Part shown: positions 30,808-39,972 of the stretch, in pieces
Position numbering within the stretch: the first letter of the stretch is position 1
How the letters are laid out: the number at the start of each line of letters is the position of its first letter
Source: a virus
IMG/VR virus record: IMGVR_UViG_3300013006_001433
Coordinates: 1-64,000 of that record
Reading direction: 5' to 3' (one strand)
DNA: 64,000 bases
Made by a program: the position numbers and the translations under genes
The notes under the pieces: model-generated
What the model was told of the DNA's origin: nothing
Database searches by the model: none
Seen by the model: the letters and a program-made list of their open reading frames with translations, nothing else

Positions 30808-31860
30808 ATGAAGAAAATTATTATAACTGGTGTTAGTGGTCAAGACGGTTCTTATATGGCGGAACATTGTTTAGCTTTGGGGCATAAAGTCTACGGGATA
30901 GTAAGAAGGTCATCTAATCCAAATTATAGTAATTTAATTAATGTAATTAATAATGCTAATTTTAAATTTGTTTATGCAGATTTATCTGATTTTTCATCCA
31001 TTGAAAATGCAATAAGAGAAATAGAACCAGATTATTTTATTAATTTTGCCGCTCAATCTTATGTAGGCGCAAGCTGGGTAATGCCAGAGCAAACATTTGA
31101 TATTACTGCCATGGGTGTTTTAAGATGTCTAGAAGCTATTAGAAAAAATTCTACAAAATGTAAATTCTATAGTGCTGGATCTAGCGAAGAAATGGGAAAT
31201 GTTGAATACAGCCCACAGGATCTTAAGCATCCATTGAAACCAAGATCTCCATATGGAGCAGCAAAAGCAGCTGCTAGACATATAACTAAAGTTTATAGAG
31301 AGTCTTATAATTTATATGCAATTCACTGTATTTTATATAATCATGAAAGCGAAAGACGAGGAGAAGAATTTGTAACTAGAAAAATAACAAAAGGCGTAGC
31401 AAGAATTAATTATGCCTTAAAAAATAAACTACCATTCGAACCAATTGAATTAGGAAATTTAGATTCAAAAAGAGATTGGAGCCATGCTAAAGATTTTGTT
31501 GAAGGAATATGGGAAATGCTTAATCAAGAATCTCCAAAGGAATATATTCTTTCTTCAAATGAAACTCATAGTATCAGAGAATTTGTAGAAAAATCATTTA
31601 AAAATATTGGTATTGATGGACATTGGATTTATATAAATGATGGCAGACCAGAAGACGAAGGATATTATCTAAAAGATAATAATGGCAATCATGTACTATT
31701 GGTTAAAGTTAATCCCAAATTTTATAGGCCAGCAGAAGTCGATCTATTATTAGGAGACTCTTCTTTAGCTAGACAAGAGCTAAATTGGGAGCCTAAAATT
31801 TCATTTGACAATCTAGTAAAAAGAATGGTAGAATGGGACGTTGAAAATTACAAACCATAA
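30808..31860 (+). CDS. gmd: GDP-mannose 4,6-dehydratase
   Basis: A 350-residue SDR with ITGVSGQDGSYMAEHCL and YGIVRRSS (NADP binding), NFAAQSYVGASW, a Ser/Ser-Glu catalytic site (AGSSEEMGN), and RSPYGAAKAAA (YxxxK). ILYNHESERRGEEFVTRKIT and GNLDSKRDWSHAKDFV are strong GMD signatures. It turns GDP-mannose into GDP-4-keto-6-deoxymannose, feeding the ColD-like enzyme. GDP-mannose must come from the host, since no mannose-1-phosphate guanylyltransferase is seen here. Length is normal. Confidence 0.92.
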   Translation: MKKIIITGVSGQDGSYMAEHCLALGHKVYGIVRRSSNPNYSNLINVINNANFKFVYADLSDFSSIENAIREIEPDYFINFAAQSYVGASWVMPEQTFDITAMGVLRCLEAIRKNSTKCKFYSAGSSEEMGNVEYSPQDLKHPLKPRSPYGAAKAAARHITKVYRESYNLYAIHCILYNHESERRGEEFVTRKITKGVARINYALKNKLPFEPIELGNLDSKRDWSHAKDFVEGIWEMLNQESPKEYILSSNETHSIREFVEKSFKNIGIDGHWIYINDGRPEDEGYYLKDNNGNHVLLVKVNPKFYRPAEVDLLLGDSSLARQELNWEPKISFDNLVKRMVEWDVENYKP

Positions 31861-32182
31861 GCTTTGCCAATTTATAATTAAAAAATACATTAAAGAAAAA
31901 GTTAATTGGCCAAGAGAAATTAAAATAGCTCAAAAACTTACTAAAATATATAAAAGTTATTCCTATTGGAATAATTTAAAAGATTTAAAATTACCTAGTC
32001 TAGCTTGGTTCTTAACACAAGAAGGAAAATGCTTTATGGCTACAGAAGCTATAAAAGATAAAGTAGTTATATCTAAACCTCAAAAATACAAATTAGAAGA
32101 AAATAAAATAGGTGAAGATAAAAAAGTTTGCCAAAAGCCCAAAAGCCTGTTAGAATTTATTACATATGGCAAAAAAATCTAA
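31841..32182 (+). CDS. Hypothetical protein (113 aa), TTG start
   Basis: A 113-residue basic protein. The only usable start in the frame before residue 67 is TTG at 31841, inside the end of gmd. It contains NWPREIKIAQKLTKIYKSYS and LPSLAWFLTQEGK, a Trp-containing helical stretch, and then a Lys-rich tail. It overlaps the RecA-like gene by 17 nt, so it stands at the junction of sugar and replication blocks. I do not recognise the family; a role with the recombinase is possible from position only. Confidence 0.45.
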   Translation: MKITNHKLCQFIIKKYIKEKVNWPREIKIAQKLTKIYKSYSYWNNLKDLKLPSLAWFLTQEGKCFMATEAIKDKVVISKPQKYKLEENKIGEDKKVCQKPKSLLEFITYGKKI

Positions 32183-33308
32183 AGAAGAAATTATTGAATC
32201 ATCTGGCCCCAGTGCATCAGATAGGCTATTATCGTTTTTAAAAGACAATAAAGAAGATCATTATAATTTTGAAGATGAGGTATATTATAAGGTATCTACT
32301 GGTAGTTTAAACCTGGATATCGCTACGGGTGGTGGTTTATGCCCAGGTTTGCATAGATTTATCGGAATGAATGAAGGTGGTAAAACTTCAGAAGCACTTG
32401 AAGTTACGAAGAACTTTCTTAAGTCAGTAGAAAGTTCTAGAGCCTTGCTTTTTAAAGCGGAAGGAAGATTAAGCAAAGAGATCAAAGAACGTTCTGGAAT
32501 TAAATTTGTAACTGACCCTAAAGAATGGGTCGATGGAACTTGCTTTGTATTTGAATGCAATATTTTTGAAACCGTTTCGGAATTAATGAAAGATCTTATT
32601 CAATCTAATGATGAAAATAAAAGATACATATTTATTCTTGACTCGGTTGACGGATTAATGACGAAGGGTGATTCTCAAAAAAGCATGACAGAGGCAACAA
32701 AAGTCGCAGGAGGAGCGGTTATCTCATCAATGTTAATGAAGAAAATTTCCCTTGCTCTTTCTAAGCGTGGTCATATGGCTATTTTTATCAGTCAGGTTAG
32801 ATCAGATATTAAACTAGATCCTTATGCTGCAAATAAAGATATTCGTCAAACTACAGCTACTGGTGGAAATGCATTATTACATTTCGCTAATTGGATTCTG
32901 GAATTTGAACCAAAGTTTAATAAAGATCTTATTCTTGAAAAGCCAAATGAAAAATATGACGCAGTAAAGAATAAAATTATTGGACACAATGTTAAGATCG
33001 CAATCAAAAAATCAACTAATGAATCTACAAATTCAAAAGTTCAATATCCAATTAAATATGGCCGAAAAGATGGTTCATCAGTTTGGAAAGAGTACGAAGT
33101 AATTGATCAAATTCTTTCTTGGGAATTTGCATCAGCTAAAGGAGCATGGGTAACATTCTCAGATGAAATCATTGCCGAACTAAAAGAACAAAATTTAGAA
33201 CTTAAAAAACAACACCAAGGTATAGACAATCTAAGATCTTATTTAGAAGAAAATAAACCAATTGTTGATTATTTTTATAATAAATTTATTCAAACTCTTG
33301 CGTCATGA
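32166..33308 (+). CDS. RecA/UvsX-like recombinase
   Basis: A 380-residue RecA-fold ATPase. The Walker A loop is GMNEGGKTSEAL (about residues 67-78), Walker B is RYIFILDSVDGLM, and IFISQVRSDIKLD followed by RQTTATGGNALLHFA corresponds to RecA loop L1/L2 and the Q/R motif region. The C-terminal part is helical and Lys/Glu-rich. It would form filaments on ssDNA for strand exchange and recombination-dependent replication. Its length and the extra acidic N-terminus match phage UvsX-type proteins. The next gene, a PD-(D/E)xK nuclease, overlaps it by 4 nt. Confidence 0.8.
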   Translation: MAKKSKEEIIESSGPSASDRLLSFLKDNKEDHYNFEDEVYYKVSTGSLNLDIATGGGLCPGLHRFIGMNEGGKTSEALEVTKNFLKSVESSRALLFKAEGRLSKEIKERSGIKFVTDPKEWVDGTCFVFECNIFETVSELMKDLIQSNDENKRYIFILDSVDGLMTKGDSQKSMTEATKVAGGAVISSMLMKKISLALSKRGHMAIFISQVRSDIKLDPYAANKDIRQTTATGGNALLHFANWILEFEPKFNKDLILEKPNEKYDAVKNKIIGHNVKIAIKKSTNESTNSKVQYPIKYGRKDGSSVWKEYEVIDQILSWEFASAKGAWVTFSDEIIAELKEQNLELKKQHQGIDNLRSYLEENKPIVDYFYNKFIQTLAS

Positions 33309-33724
33309 GATTATTAAATGTTAACGGAACTCTCGTTAACAAAAATGTAAGTAAATATCTAGTAAATTGGAATGGAAAATGCAGAAGTAAACTGCAATTT
33401 AAATTCAAACAATTCTTTTATCCTTACTGGAAGAATCACATTGTATATGAAGAGTTTCCAGTTTATGGAAGCATGCTTAAAGTTGATTTATTAAATGCAA
33501 CAAAAAAGATAGCAGTTGAGATACAAGGCGATCAACATGAATCATTTAACAAATTCTTCCATGATAATTCTAGATTTAAATACCTTCAAAGCATTAAAAG
33601 AGATGTTAAAAAAGAAAAATGGCTTGAAATGAATGAATTTAAATTCCTTCAAGTCTACGAATCTGATTTAAAAACTTTATCACCACAATATATAGAAGAA
33701 AAGTGTGGAATTTTAATTATTTAA
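33305..33724 (+). CDS. PD-(D/E)xK nuclease, DUF559/VSR-like
   Basis: A 139-residue protein with the Asp ... Glu-x-Gln core of small PD-(D/E)xK nucleases: MLKVDLLNATKKIAVEIQGD (about residues 56-75), then QHESFNKFFHDNSRF, and a C-terminal KFLQVYESDLKTL strand-helix. Such enzymes nick or cut DNA during repair or recombination. The overlap with the RecA-like gene suggests it processes recombination intermediates (inference). Confidence 0.65.
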   Translation: MRLLNVNGTLVNKNVSKYLVNWNGKCRSKLQFKFKQFFYPYWKNHIVYEEFPVYGSMLKVDLLNATKKIAVEIQGDQHESFNKFFHDNSRFKYLQSIKRDVKKEKWLEMNEFKFLQVYESDLKTLSPQYIEEKCGILII

Positions 33725-33739
33725 GTGTAAAATTAGTTG

Positions 33740-34003
33740 GTGACTAATAAGAAAAAATTTAATTTTCCAGACGCTCTTTTAAAACAAATTGACGAATGCA
33801 GTTTTGGCGGATATGTTCTTTTTAATTTCTCAAATAAAGGTGAGCCTCAAGTATTCACAAAGTTTGATAATCAAATAAATGCTATGGCACTTTTATATTA
33901 TTTAAATACTTGGAGTCAAAGCGTAGATCAACTTAACTTAGAAGCCACAACAGATTTAATTGCCAGAAAAAATGACGAAGACGACCAAGAAGACGAAGAT
34001 TAA
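33740..34003 (+). CDS. Hypothetical acidic-tailed protein (87 aa)
   Basis: About 87 residues. No ATG is available, so the start is TTG 33737 or GTG 33740. A GTGTAA sequence 9-14 nt upstream weakly resembles the late motif. The body (FPDALLKQIDECSFGGYVLF, then FTKFDNQINAMALLYYLNTW) suggests a small alpha/beta fold. The C-terminus is strongly acidic (NDEDDQEDED). It sits between a nuclease and the DnaB helicase. Unknown family. Confidence 0.5.
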   Translation: MTNKKKFNFPDALLKQIDECSFGGYVLFNFSNKGEPQVFTKFDNQINAMALLYYLNTWSQSVDQLNLEATTDLIARKNDEDDQEDED

Positions 34004-34004
34004 C

Positions 34005-34033
34005 TTGACTTTTAATTTTTAATATAGTATCAT
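34005..34033 (+). promoter_or_regulatory. Early sigma-70 promoter, nearly leaderless
   Basis: TTGACT (34005-34010), 17-bp spacer, TATCAT (34028-34033); ATG at 34042 after 8 nt (TTG at 34039 after 5). Confidence 0.7.
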
Positions 34034-34041
34034 AACTGTTG

Positions 34042-35526
34042 ATGATTTATTCTATTCAAGTAGAACGACATGTATTAAGTGGCTTAATTAAATATCAAAA
34101 CCTATTTGCAGAAGTAGATATTTTCTTAAATGATACGGACTTCTTTAATGAAGTTCATTCTACTATATATTCTGTTTATAAAAGCATAGCTCATAAAGGC
34201 GAAAAAGTAGATAAAGTACTTTTAGCAGAAAAGATTAAAAATCTTGGTATATCTTTTAAAGACGATATTAACATATTTGACTACATCGAAAACTTGGCGT
34301 TCTCTCAAATCACAGAAGAAGCCACGATGAACGCTTGCAAAGAATTAATGAAATTAAGAATACGTAGAGAGATAATACAAACAGCAGATAAATTAAAATC
34401 TTTTATAACAAAAAATGGTGACGACGCAATCGATAAAATCATAGCCGAAGCAGATTCTATTTATAATAATAAAATTTCATCTTACATCTCAAAGGACGAG
34501 CCAATCAATTTATTTGAAGGAGTCGAGGATATAATTGAAGAATTAGGAAATAATCCCAAAGAAGACTCTGGTTTAATTACTGGTTATCCAGAGTTTAACA
34601 GACTTTATGGTGGTTTAAAAAATGGAAACATTTATGCAATCGTAAGTCGTCCAGGTCAAGGAAAATCTACTTGGATAAATGACATATGTTTTAATATAGC
34701 AAAGAATCCAAAGAACAAAGTAAAAACATTAATTCTAGATACAGAAATGCAGACCTTTGATATTCAATTAAGAATGGTATCCTCTATATCAGATGTACCC
34801 ATGTGGTATCTTGAAACTGGAAATTGGCGTAAAAATGAAGACATGACTAAAAAAGTTAGAGCAGCTTGGGCGCACGTTAAGAATTACGAGCATTATCATT
34901 ATCACGTTGGCAGTAAAAACATTGATCAAATCTGCTCTATGATTCGTAGATGGTATTTGTCTAAAGTAGGCAGAGGAAATCAAGCTCTGATTGCTTATGA
35001 TTACATTAAATTAACTGGAGAAAAGGTTGGGCAGAATTGGGCAGAGCATCAAGCGATTGGAGATAAGATTGATAAGCTTAAAAGAATTTCAGAAGAAATT
35101 AATTGTCCAATCGTGACAGCTATGCAACTCAATAGAACTGGAGAAAACTTTAATAGAAACGCTTCAGCAGTTGTTGATGATAGTTCAGCTATTTCATTGT
35201 CAGATAGACTACAATGGTTCGCTTCATTCGTAGCGATTTTCAGAAGAAAAACATTAGATGAATTAGCTTTGGATGGTCAACAATTTGGAACTCATAAGTT
35301 AATTCCAACTAAGACTAGATTCCAAGGTAGAGAAGCAGCTGGTCATCAAGATTTGGTTAGAAGACTAGATGCTACTGGCAAAGAAACATGGGCGCAAAAT
35401 TATTTAAATTATAATGTACAAAACTTTAAGATTGAAGAACGAGGATCTTTACATGACATCGCCACAAGACAAAGAGAACAGTACCAATTAAATGACCAAA
35501 GCGCAAATGATGGAGAATTATTATGA
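34042..35526 (+). CDS. Replicative DNA helicase (DnaB-like)
   Basis: About 494 residues. The N-terminal DnaB-N domain (VERHVLSGLIKYQNLFAEVD) is followed by a linker and a RecA-type ATPase with Walker A IVSRPGQGKSTWIN and a TLILDTEMQ strand. Walker B-like IAYDYIKLTG, CPIVTAMQLNRTG and an arginine-finger segment follow. It unwinds the fork 5' to 3' and should work with the DnaG-type primase two genes downstream. The C-terminus is acidic (SANDGELL), like other replication proteins in this window. The start may be TTG 34039. It overlaps thyX by 4 nt. Confidence 0.9.
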   Translation: MIYSIQVERHVLSGLIKYQNLFAEVDIFLNDTDFFNEVHSTIYSVYKSIAHKGEKVDKVLLAEKIKNLGISFKDDINIFDYIENLAFSQITEEATMNACKELMKLRIRREIIQTADKLKSFITKNGDDAIDKIIAEADSIYNNKISSYISKDEPINLFEGVEDIIEELGNNPKEDSGLITGYPEFNRLYGGLKNGNIYAIVSRPGQGKSTWINDICFNIAKNPKNKVKTLILDTEMQTFDIQLRMVSSISDVPMWYLETGNWRKNEDMTKKVRAAWAHVKNYEHYHYHVGSKNIDQICSMIRRWYLSKVGRGNQALIAYDYIKLTGEKVGQNWAEHQAIGDKIDKLKRISEEINCPIVTAMQLNRTGENFNRNASAVVDDSSAISLSDRLQWFASFVAIFRRKTLDELALDGQQFGTHKLIPTKTRFQGREAAGHQDLVRRLDATGKETWAQNYLNYNVQNFKIEERGSLHDIATRQREQYQLNDQSANDGELL

Positions 35527-36182
35527 ACGTAAAATTAATATCTATAACTAAACCAGATATTGAAGGACTACAAAATGCAGAAGATTTAGTTGCTTATTGT
35601 GCCAGAGTAAGTAATCCATCCAATCAAATGAATTCAGAAAGTGCTCCAAAATTACTTGGCTTCTTGATTAAACACAAACATTGGAGTCCATTTGAAATGG
35701 TTGATATGACGGTTGAAATTAAAACCAGCAGAGCAATTGCAGCGCAAATCTTAAGACATAGATCATTTAGTTTTCAAGAATTTAGTCAAAGGTATAGTGT
35801 CGCAACAGATTTTGAAGATATTGAATTCAGACTGCAAGGAGATAAAAACCGCCAAGTAGGTGAGAACTTATTAGACCCAACAGATTTAAGATATGCCGAT
35901 TTATATACTTCCGTCCAAGAAGCGATAGAAGCTTCAACTATAGCTTACAACAAAATGATTCAAGGAGGAGTAGCAAAAGAAGTAGCCCGAATGATTCTTC
36001 CATTAACCACAGAGACAACAATGTATATGAAAGGATCTCTTAGAAGCTGGGTTCATTATATTGATTTAAGAACAGAAAAGAATACTCAAAAAGAACACAG
36101 ATTAATCGCAGATGAATGTAAAAGTATTTTTATTAAAAATTTTCCAACTATAAGTGAGGCATTACAATGGAAAGTGGAGTAA
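35523..36182 (+). CDS. thyX: Flavin-dependent thymidylate synthase
   Basis: A 219-residue ThyX protein with the signature RHRSFSFQEFSQRY (R-H-R-x7-S-x-R-Y, residues about 75-88). HKHWSPFEM and LPLTTETTMYMKGSLRSWVHY with FLxxR-like C-terminal positions also fit. It methylates dUMP to dTMP using FAD, NADPH and methylenetetrahydrofolate. The dCMP deaminase at 12269-12679 can supply dUMP. Length is normal. It overlaps dnaB (4 nt) and the primase (16 nt). Confidence 0.95.
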   Translation: MNVKLISITKPDIEGLQNAEDLVAYCARVSNPSNQMNSESAPKLLGFLIKHKHWSPFEMVDMTVEIKTSRAIAAQILRHRSFSFQEFSQRYSVATDFEDIEFRLQGDKNRQVGENLLDPTDLRYADLYTSVQEAIEASTIAYNKMIQGGVAKEVARMILPLTTETTMYMKGSLRSWVHYIDLRTEKNTQKEHRLIADECKSIFIKNFPTISEALQWKVE

Positions 36183-37081
36183 ATATTCACGAAGTGTTAA
36201 CCAACATAGGTTATTCACTTAAAGATTGTGGAAAAGAATACAGAACAAGACCAATCTATAGAGATAGCGATAATGATTCTGTTTTGAGAATTTATAAAGA
36301 TTCTGGAAACTGGGTCGATTTCAAGGAGAACATAAGTGGGGATTTTGCTACTTTAATTAAACTCAGCTTAAAACTGGAAACTCAAGATCAAGCGAAAACA
36401 TGGCTTAAAGAAAAAAACTTTGTTGGAAGTACCGTTCTCAAAGACGAAAAACCAAAGATTAAATCTACAAAAACTTTTGATAAAGATTTACTTTTAAAAT
36501 TAAAAAAAGATCACTCTTATTGGACAAACAGAGGAGTCTCTCAAGAAACTCTAAAGTTGTTTTTGGGTGGAGTAGCGGATAATGGCAAGATGAAAAATAG
36601 ATATGTATTTCCAATTCTTAATAGTAAAAAAGATATTGTAGGATTTTCTGGAAGAGATTTGAACTCTCAAAGCAAAATCAAATGGAAGCATTTGGGAGAA
36701 AAAATCAATTGGTGCTATCCTTTGTTTTTAAACATTGATGATATTCAAAACTCCAAAGAAGTATTCTTAATAGAAAGCATTGGAGATTGTTTATCTTTGT
36801 GGGACGCTGGAATTAAAAATACAATAGTTACTTTCGGATTAGAAGTTAGCGTATCAATTTTGAATGTTTTACTAAAAGTAGATCCTACTAAAATTTATAT
36901 ATCATTCAATAATGATCAAGAAAAAAATAGAGCAGGTAATGTTGCAGCAGAAAAAGCTTATAATAAATTATTAAGATATTTTGATTCGAGACAATTAGAG
37001 ATTAGATTACCATCCAAGAAAGATTTTGGCGAAATGAACGCCGAAGAAATACTACAATGGCAGAAGAAACCAAAAATTTAA
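36167..37081 (+). CDS. DnaG-type primase
   Basis: A 304-residue protein. The N-terminal part looks like a reduced primase domain (RIYKDSGNWVDFKENISGDF, FATLIKLS) lacking the usual Cys zinc ligands. The middle has the RNA-polymerase-core start (RYVFPILNSKKDIVGFSGRD) and a TOPRIM core: VFLIESIGDCLSLWDAGIKN (Glu) and IYISFNNDQEKNRAG (Asp-type motif). It makes RNA primers for the phage fork. It is about half the length of bacterial DnaG because no helicase-binding domain is visible. It overlaps thyX and the next nuclease gene. Confidence 0.78.
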   Translation: MESGVNIHEVLTNIGYSLKDCGKEYRTRPIYRDSDNDSVLRIYKDSGNWVDFKENISGDFATLIKLSLKLETQDQAKTWLKEKNFVGSTVLKDEKPKIKSTKTFDKDLLLKLKKDHSYWTNRGVSQETLKLFLGGVADNGKMKNRYVFPILNSKKDIVGFSGRDLNSQSKIKWKHLGEKINWCYPLFLNIDDIQNSKEVFLIESIGDCLSLWDAGIKNTIVTFGLEVSVSILNVLLKVDPTKIYISFNNDQEKNRAGNVAAEKAYNKLLRYFDSRQLEIRLPSKKDFGEMNAEEILQWQKKPKI

Positions 37082-38019
37082 AAGTTCTTTCAGCTTCTAG
37101 AATTAAAACCCTTGAAACTTGTTCTTGGGTTTATTGGAATAACTATCATACTAAAGTCCCGCAATCTCAAAATGATGGAGCTTTAAGAGGAACAATTTGT
37201 CATACAGTTTTTGAATTACTTTTAAATAAAAGACACCTTGAGAACTATAATAGAATAATTAAAAAGAATGCTATTAATGGAGATAAAGGTGTCGATACTC
37301 TAGTTAAAAAATTAGCCAAAAAAGTTAAATTAGATGATAGTAATTATAAACTATTAAATGATATGATTTTAGTAGGTTTAAAACATGATTTCTTTGGTCA
37401 ACACGGAGATATAGTTAAACCAGAATACCCATTTGATATAGAAAGCCAAGAGCCTAAATATCGTATTCGAGGCTTTATAGACAAACCCGTTAAAACCAAA
37501 AAAGAAATGCATATAATCGACTATAAGAGCTCCAAATACAAGTTTAGGGGTGATGACCTTGAAGCTAATATTCAAGCCATGATGTATAGTCTAGCAAGTA
37601 AGAAATTATGGCCCAAATTAAAGCCTATTGTAAAGTTCTTATTTCTTAGGTTTCCAAAGCAACCTATTCAAGAGTTGACTTTTACAGACGAACAAATTAC
37701 TGGTTTTGAACATTATTTAGAGCATATTAATGATTACGTTGATAAATTTGATGAAAATTCTGCTAAAGCAAATTTTGCAATAGATAGTGAAAAGAATAAA
37801 TGGATGTGCAAAATAGGTGGATGGAAATGTCCATATAAAGATCCTTATGAATATTATATCAAATTAAATGATAAAGGCGAAATAGTTGAGACAAGTTTAG
37901 AGAATGATTTTAAAGATATTAAAGGATTTAAAGTAGAAACTAGAAAATATGAAGGTTGTCCTAAATGGCCACAAAGCCAAGTCACTAAAAGTAGCGATGA
38001 TTTTGCTGATTTAAATTAG
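37057..38019 (+). CDS. Cas4/RecB-like PD-(D/E)xK exonuclease
   Basis: A 320-residue nuclease with the RecB-family order of motifs: SASRIKTLETCSWVYW, GTICHTVFELLL (conserved His), RIRGFIDKPVK then HIIDYKSSK (the D ... D-x-K core), and QAMMYSL. Cysteines in LETCS, WMCKIGGWKCPY and EGCPKW could hold an iron-sulfur cluster, as in Cas4 and AddB. The C-terminus is acidic (SSDDFADLN). It likely resects DNA ends for recombination with the RecA-like protein. No CRISPR array is present, so a Cas4 role in adaptation is not implied. Confidence 0.75.
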   Translation: MAEETKNLKVLSASRIKTLETCSWVYWNNYHTKVPQSQNDGALRGTICHTVFELLLNKRHLENYNRIIKKNAINGDKGVDTLVKKLAKKVKLDDSNYKLLNDMILVGLKHDFFGQHGDIVKPEYPFDIESQEPKYRIRGFIDKPVKTKKEMHIIDYKSSKYKFRGDDLEANIQAMMYSLASKKLWPKLKPIVKFLFLRFPKQPIQELTFTDEQITGFEHYLEHINDYVDKFDENSAKANFAIDSEKNKWMCKIGGWKCPYKDPYEYYIKLNDKGEIVETSLENDFKDIKGFKVETRKYEGCPKWPQSQVTKSSDDFADLN

Positions 38020-38022
38020 CTA

Positions 38023-38051
38023 TTGACACTAGAATATATATTAATTATAAT
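38023..38051 (+). promoter_or_regulatory. Early sigma-70 promoter, leaderless
   Basis: TTGACA (38023-38028), 17-bp spacer, TATAAT (38046-38051), 6 nt to the ATG at 38058. Perfect consensus ahead of the split replicase genes. Confidence 0.85.
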
Positions 38052-38057
38052 ATCCAA

Positions 38058-38816
38058 ATGGAAGTACTACCATTATTTAAGTCTCATTTTAGTATTGGAA
38101 GATCTATCCTTACTCTTGAAGACGAAGAGAAAGAGGACAATCAGCCAGACTCTATTATAGATATTGCTAAAGATAATAATTTAAAAGAAATTAATCTCGT
38201 TGAAGATAATATGACTTCGTTTCTGCAAGCTTATACCAATACCAAGAAATATAATATCAACTTAAGATATGGATTAAGGATTTCTATAAACGATGATATG
38301 ACTGAAAGATCAGAGGAGTCTCGTCAAAAAACTTCTAAAGTAGTTATATTTTTTAAAAACGAACAAGGCTATAAAGATTTAATTAAAATATTTTCAACTG
38401 CTGCGAAAGATGGTTTTTATTATGAACCAAGAATAGATTTCAAAACTTTAAAATTATTATGGAGCGATAAGAACTTAATATTATGTATTCCATTTTATGA
38501 TTCTTTTATTTTTAATAACACATTAAGAGGAACAGTTTGTGTGCCAGATTTAGAATTTACCAAACCAATATTATTCATTGAAAATAATAGTCTTCCATTT
38601 GATCATATCATTAAGGATAAAGTTTTAGCTTATGCCAAAGCTAATAAACTAGAAACTCTAAATACTAAAAGTATCTACTATAAAAACGGCAAGGATTTTA
38701 AAGCATATTTAACCTTCAGATGTATTAATAATCGAACCACTTTAAATAAACCAGAATTATCACATATGACCAGTAATCGATTTTCTTTTGAAAGCTTATC
38801 CACTAAAAATAAATGA
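38058..38816 (+). CDS. Detached PHP domain of DNA polymerase III alpha
   Basis: A 252-residue protein that lines up with the N-terminal PHP domain of DnaE: PLFKSHFSIGRSILTLED corresponds to the LHxHSxxSxLDG start, DSIIDIAKDNNLKEINLVED to the AxxGxxxxAxTDH region, and INLRYGLRISI to the GxE strand; YEPRIDFKTL also fits. Most metal-binding His/Asp residues are replaced (KSHFS, VEDN), so the domain is probably structural rather than catalytic. The polymerase core is a separate gene 1.4 kb downstream. It overlaps the next gene by 4 nt. Confidence 0.7.
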   Translation: MEVLPLFKSHFSIGRSILTLEDEEKEDNQPDSIIDIAKDNNLKEINLVEDNMTSFLQAYTNTKKYNINLRYGLRISINDDMTERSEESRQKTSKVVIFFKNEQGYKDLIKIFSTAAKDGFYYEPRIDFKTLKLLWSDKNLILCIPFYDSFIFNNTLRGTVCVPDLEFTKPILFIENNSLPFDHIIKDKVLAYAKANKLETLNTKSIYYKNGKDFKAYLTFRCINNRTTLNKPELSHMTSNRFSFESLSTKNK

Positions 38817-39331
38817 AAACTATAGAAAAAATTGTTAATGAGTATGGAAATAAAGTTCGTCAAAGAACAGACAATGAAGACAGAACTCTTGCCTATAGGA
38901 ATATGCTTTATAATGAAAGTGGACTATACGCAATAGATCAAGACTTGATTTGCGTAACATTTGAAAATAAAATACCAGAAGCTAGAGCAGTATTAGAATT
39001 AACCAGAATTGATGATTATACACGCGTGCCTCCGCCAAAATATTTTGAATCAATATTAACAAGATATTCTAAAAGAGATCAACAAAAATATATGAGCGTT
39101 TGGTTTGCTAATATGTTAAAAGCTCCAGTTTATATTGTTGCTTTCGCAGAAAATCTCAACGCATTTCATATGTATAATCTTACGGAAGATAATGGAAATT
39201 GGTTCAAGCAAAATAAGTTAGAGCATTTAGAATGGCATTATAATATCAGAGATATGAAAGTGCCATATCATATATACGAAAAATATGATCAGAATATCTC
39301 AACTGATGATCCATTTGCAGATTTAGGATAA
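38813..39331 (+). CDS. Hypothetical replication-cluster protein (172 aa)
   Basis: A 172-residue soluble protein between the PHP and exonuclease genes. No motif is recognised. The body is mixed alpha/beta with DDYTRVPPPKYFESILTRYS and EHLEWHYNIRDMKVPYHIYE. The C-terminus, STDDPFADLG, is acidic with a buried-looking Phe and closely resembles the tail of the Cas4-like nuclease (SSDDFADLN). That shared tail and the position suggest a replisome or SSB/clamp contact. Function unknown. Confidence 0.5.
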   Translation: MKTIEKIVNEYGNKVRQRTDNEDRTLAYRNMLYNESGLYAIDQDLICVTFENKIPEARAVLELTRIDDYTRVPPPKYFESILTRYSKRDQQKYMSVWFANMLKAPVYIVAFAENLNAFHMYNLTEDNGNWFKQNKLEHLEWHYNIRDMKVPYHIYEKYDQNISTDDPFADLG

Positions 39332-39332
39332 T

Positions 39333-39971
39333 ATGGACGAACATTTATTAAGATACGACAAGAGTAAGACCTTTGTTTTTATTGACTTAGAAACATTTAA
39401 TCTTTGTTTGAATTTCTGTCACAACTTACCTTGGCAAATTGGAATGATAAAAGCAAAAGGTGATTATAAAACCGATAGTAAGAATTTTTATATTAAATGG
39501 AATACTGATTTAAAAATTAGCGATGATGCAGCGAGAATCACAAGATACGATCATAAGAAAGTTCAAAAAGAAGGACTCGATATTAAAGAAGCATTTCCTA
39601 CAATTAAAGATTGGTTAGATCATGCAGATTATATTGTTGGACATAATATTCTTGGTTTCGATATTTTCCTAATTAAAGAACTATATGAATCTATGGGTTG
39701 TCATTGGGATCATTTAATGAACAAAATAATTGATACTAATTGTATAGCCAGAGGAATAAAGTATGGAACTCCATATAAACCTAATACTGATTTATTAGAA
39801 TATCAATATAAAACGTATCATACAAAACGAAAAGATATAAAAAGCAGCTTGACATTCCTTGGTAAAGAGAATAGTATAGATCATGAGTATGATAAATTGC
39901 ATGATGCAATTAACGATCTTGATCTTAACTTAAAAGTTTGGAATAAGCTAAAGTGGCAAATTGAGTTATAA
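39333..39971 (+). CDS. DnaQ-like 3'-5' exonuclease (proofreading)
   Basis: A 212-residue DEDD exonuclease: Exo I is FVFIDLETFNLCL, Exo II is YIVGHNILGFDIFLIKE, and the Exo III-like part is YDKLHDAINDLDLNLKVW with the final His-x4-Asp. It would proofread for the polymerase, as epsilon does for Pol III. It sits between the separated PHP and polymerase-core genes. Start ATG follows the previous stop by one base (TAATATG). Confidence 0.8.
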   Translation: MDEHLLRYDKSKTFVFIDLETFNLCLNFCHNLPWQIGMIKAKGDYKTDSKNFYIKWNTDLKISDDAARITRYDHKKVQKEGLDIKEAFPTIKDWLDHADYIVGHNILGFDIFLIKELYESMGCHWDHLMNKIIDTNCIARGIKYGTPYKPNTDLLEYQYKTYHTKRKDIKSSLTFLGKENSIDHEYDKLHDAINDLDLNLKVWNKLKWQIEL

Positions 39972-39972
39972 T

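Noticed and set aside
37057-38019. Cas4 as a sign of a CRISPR-Cas system
   Set aside because: No array or other cas gene is visible; the gene sits among replication and recombination genes.
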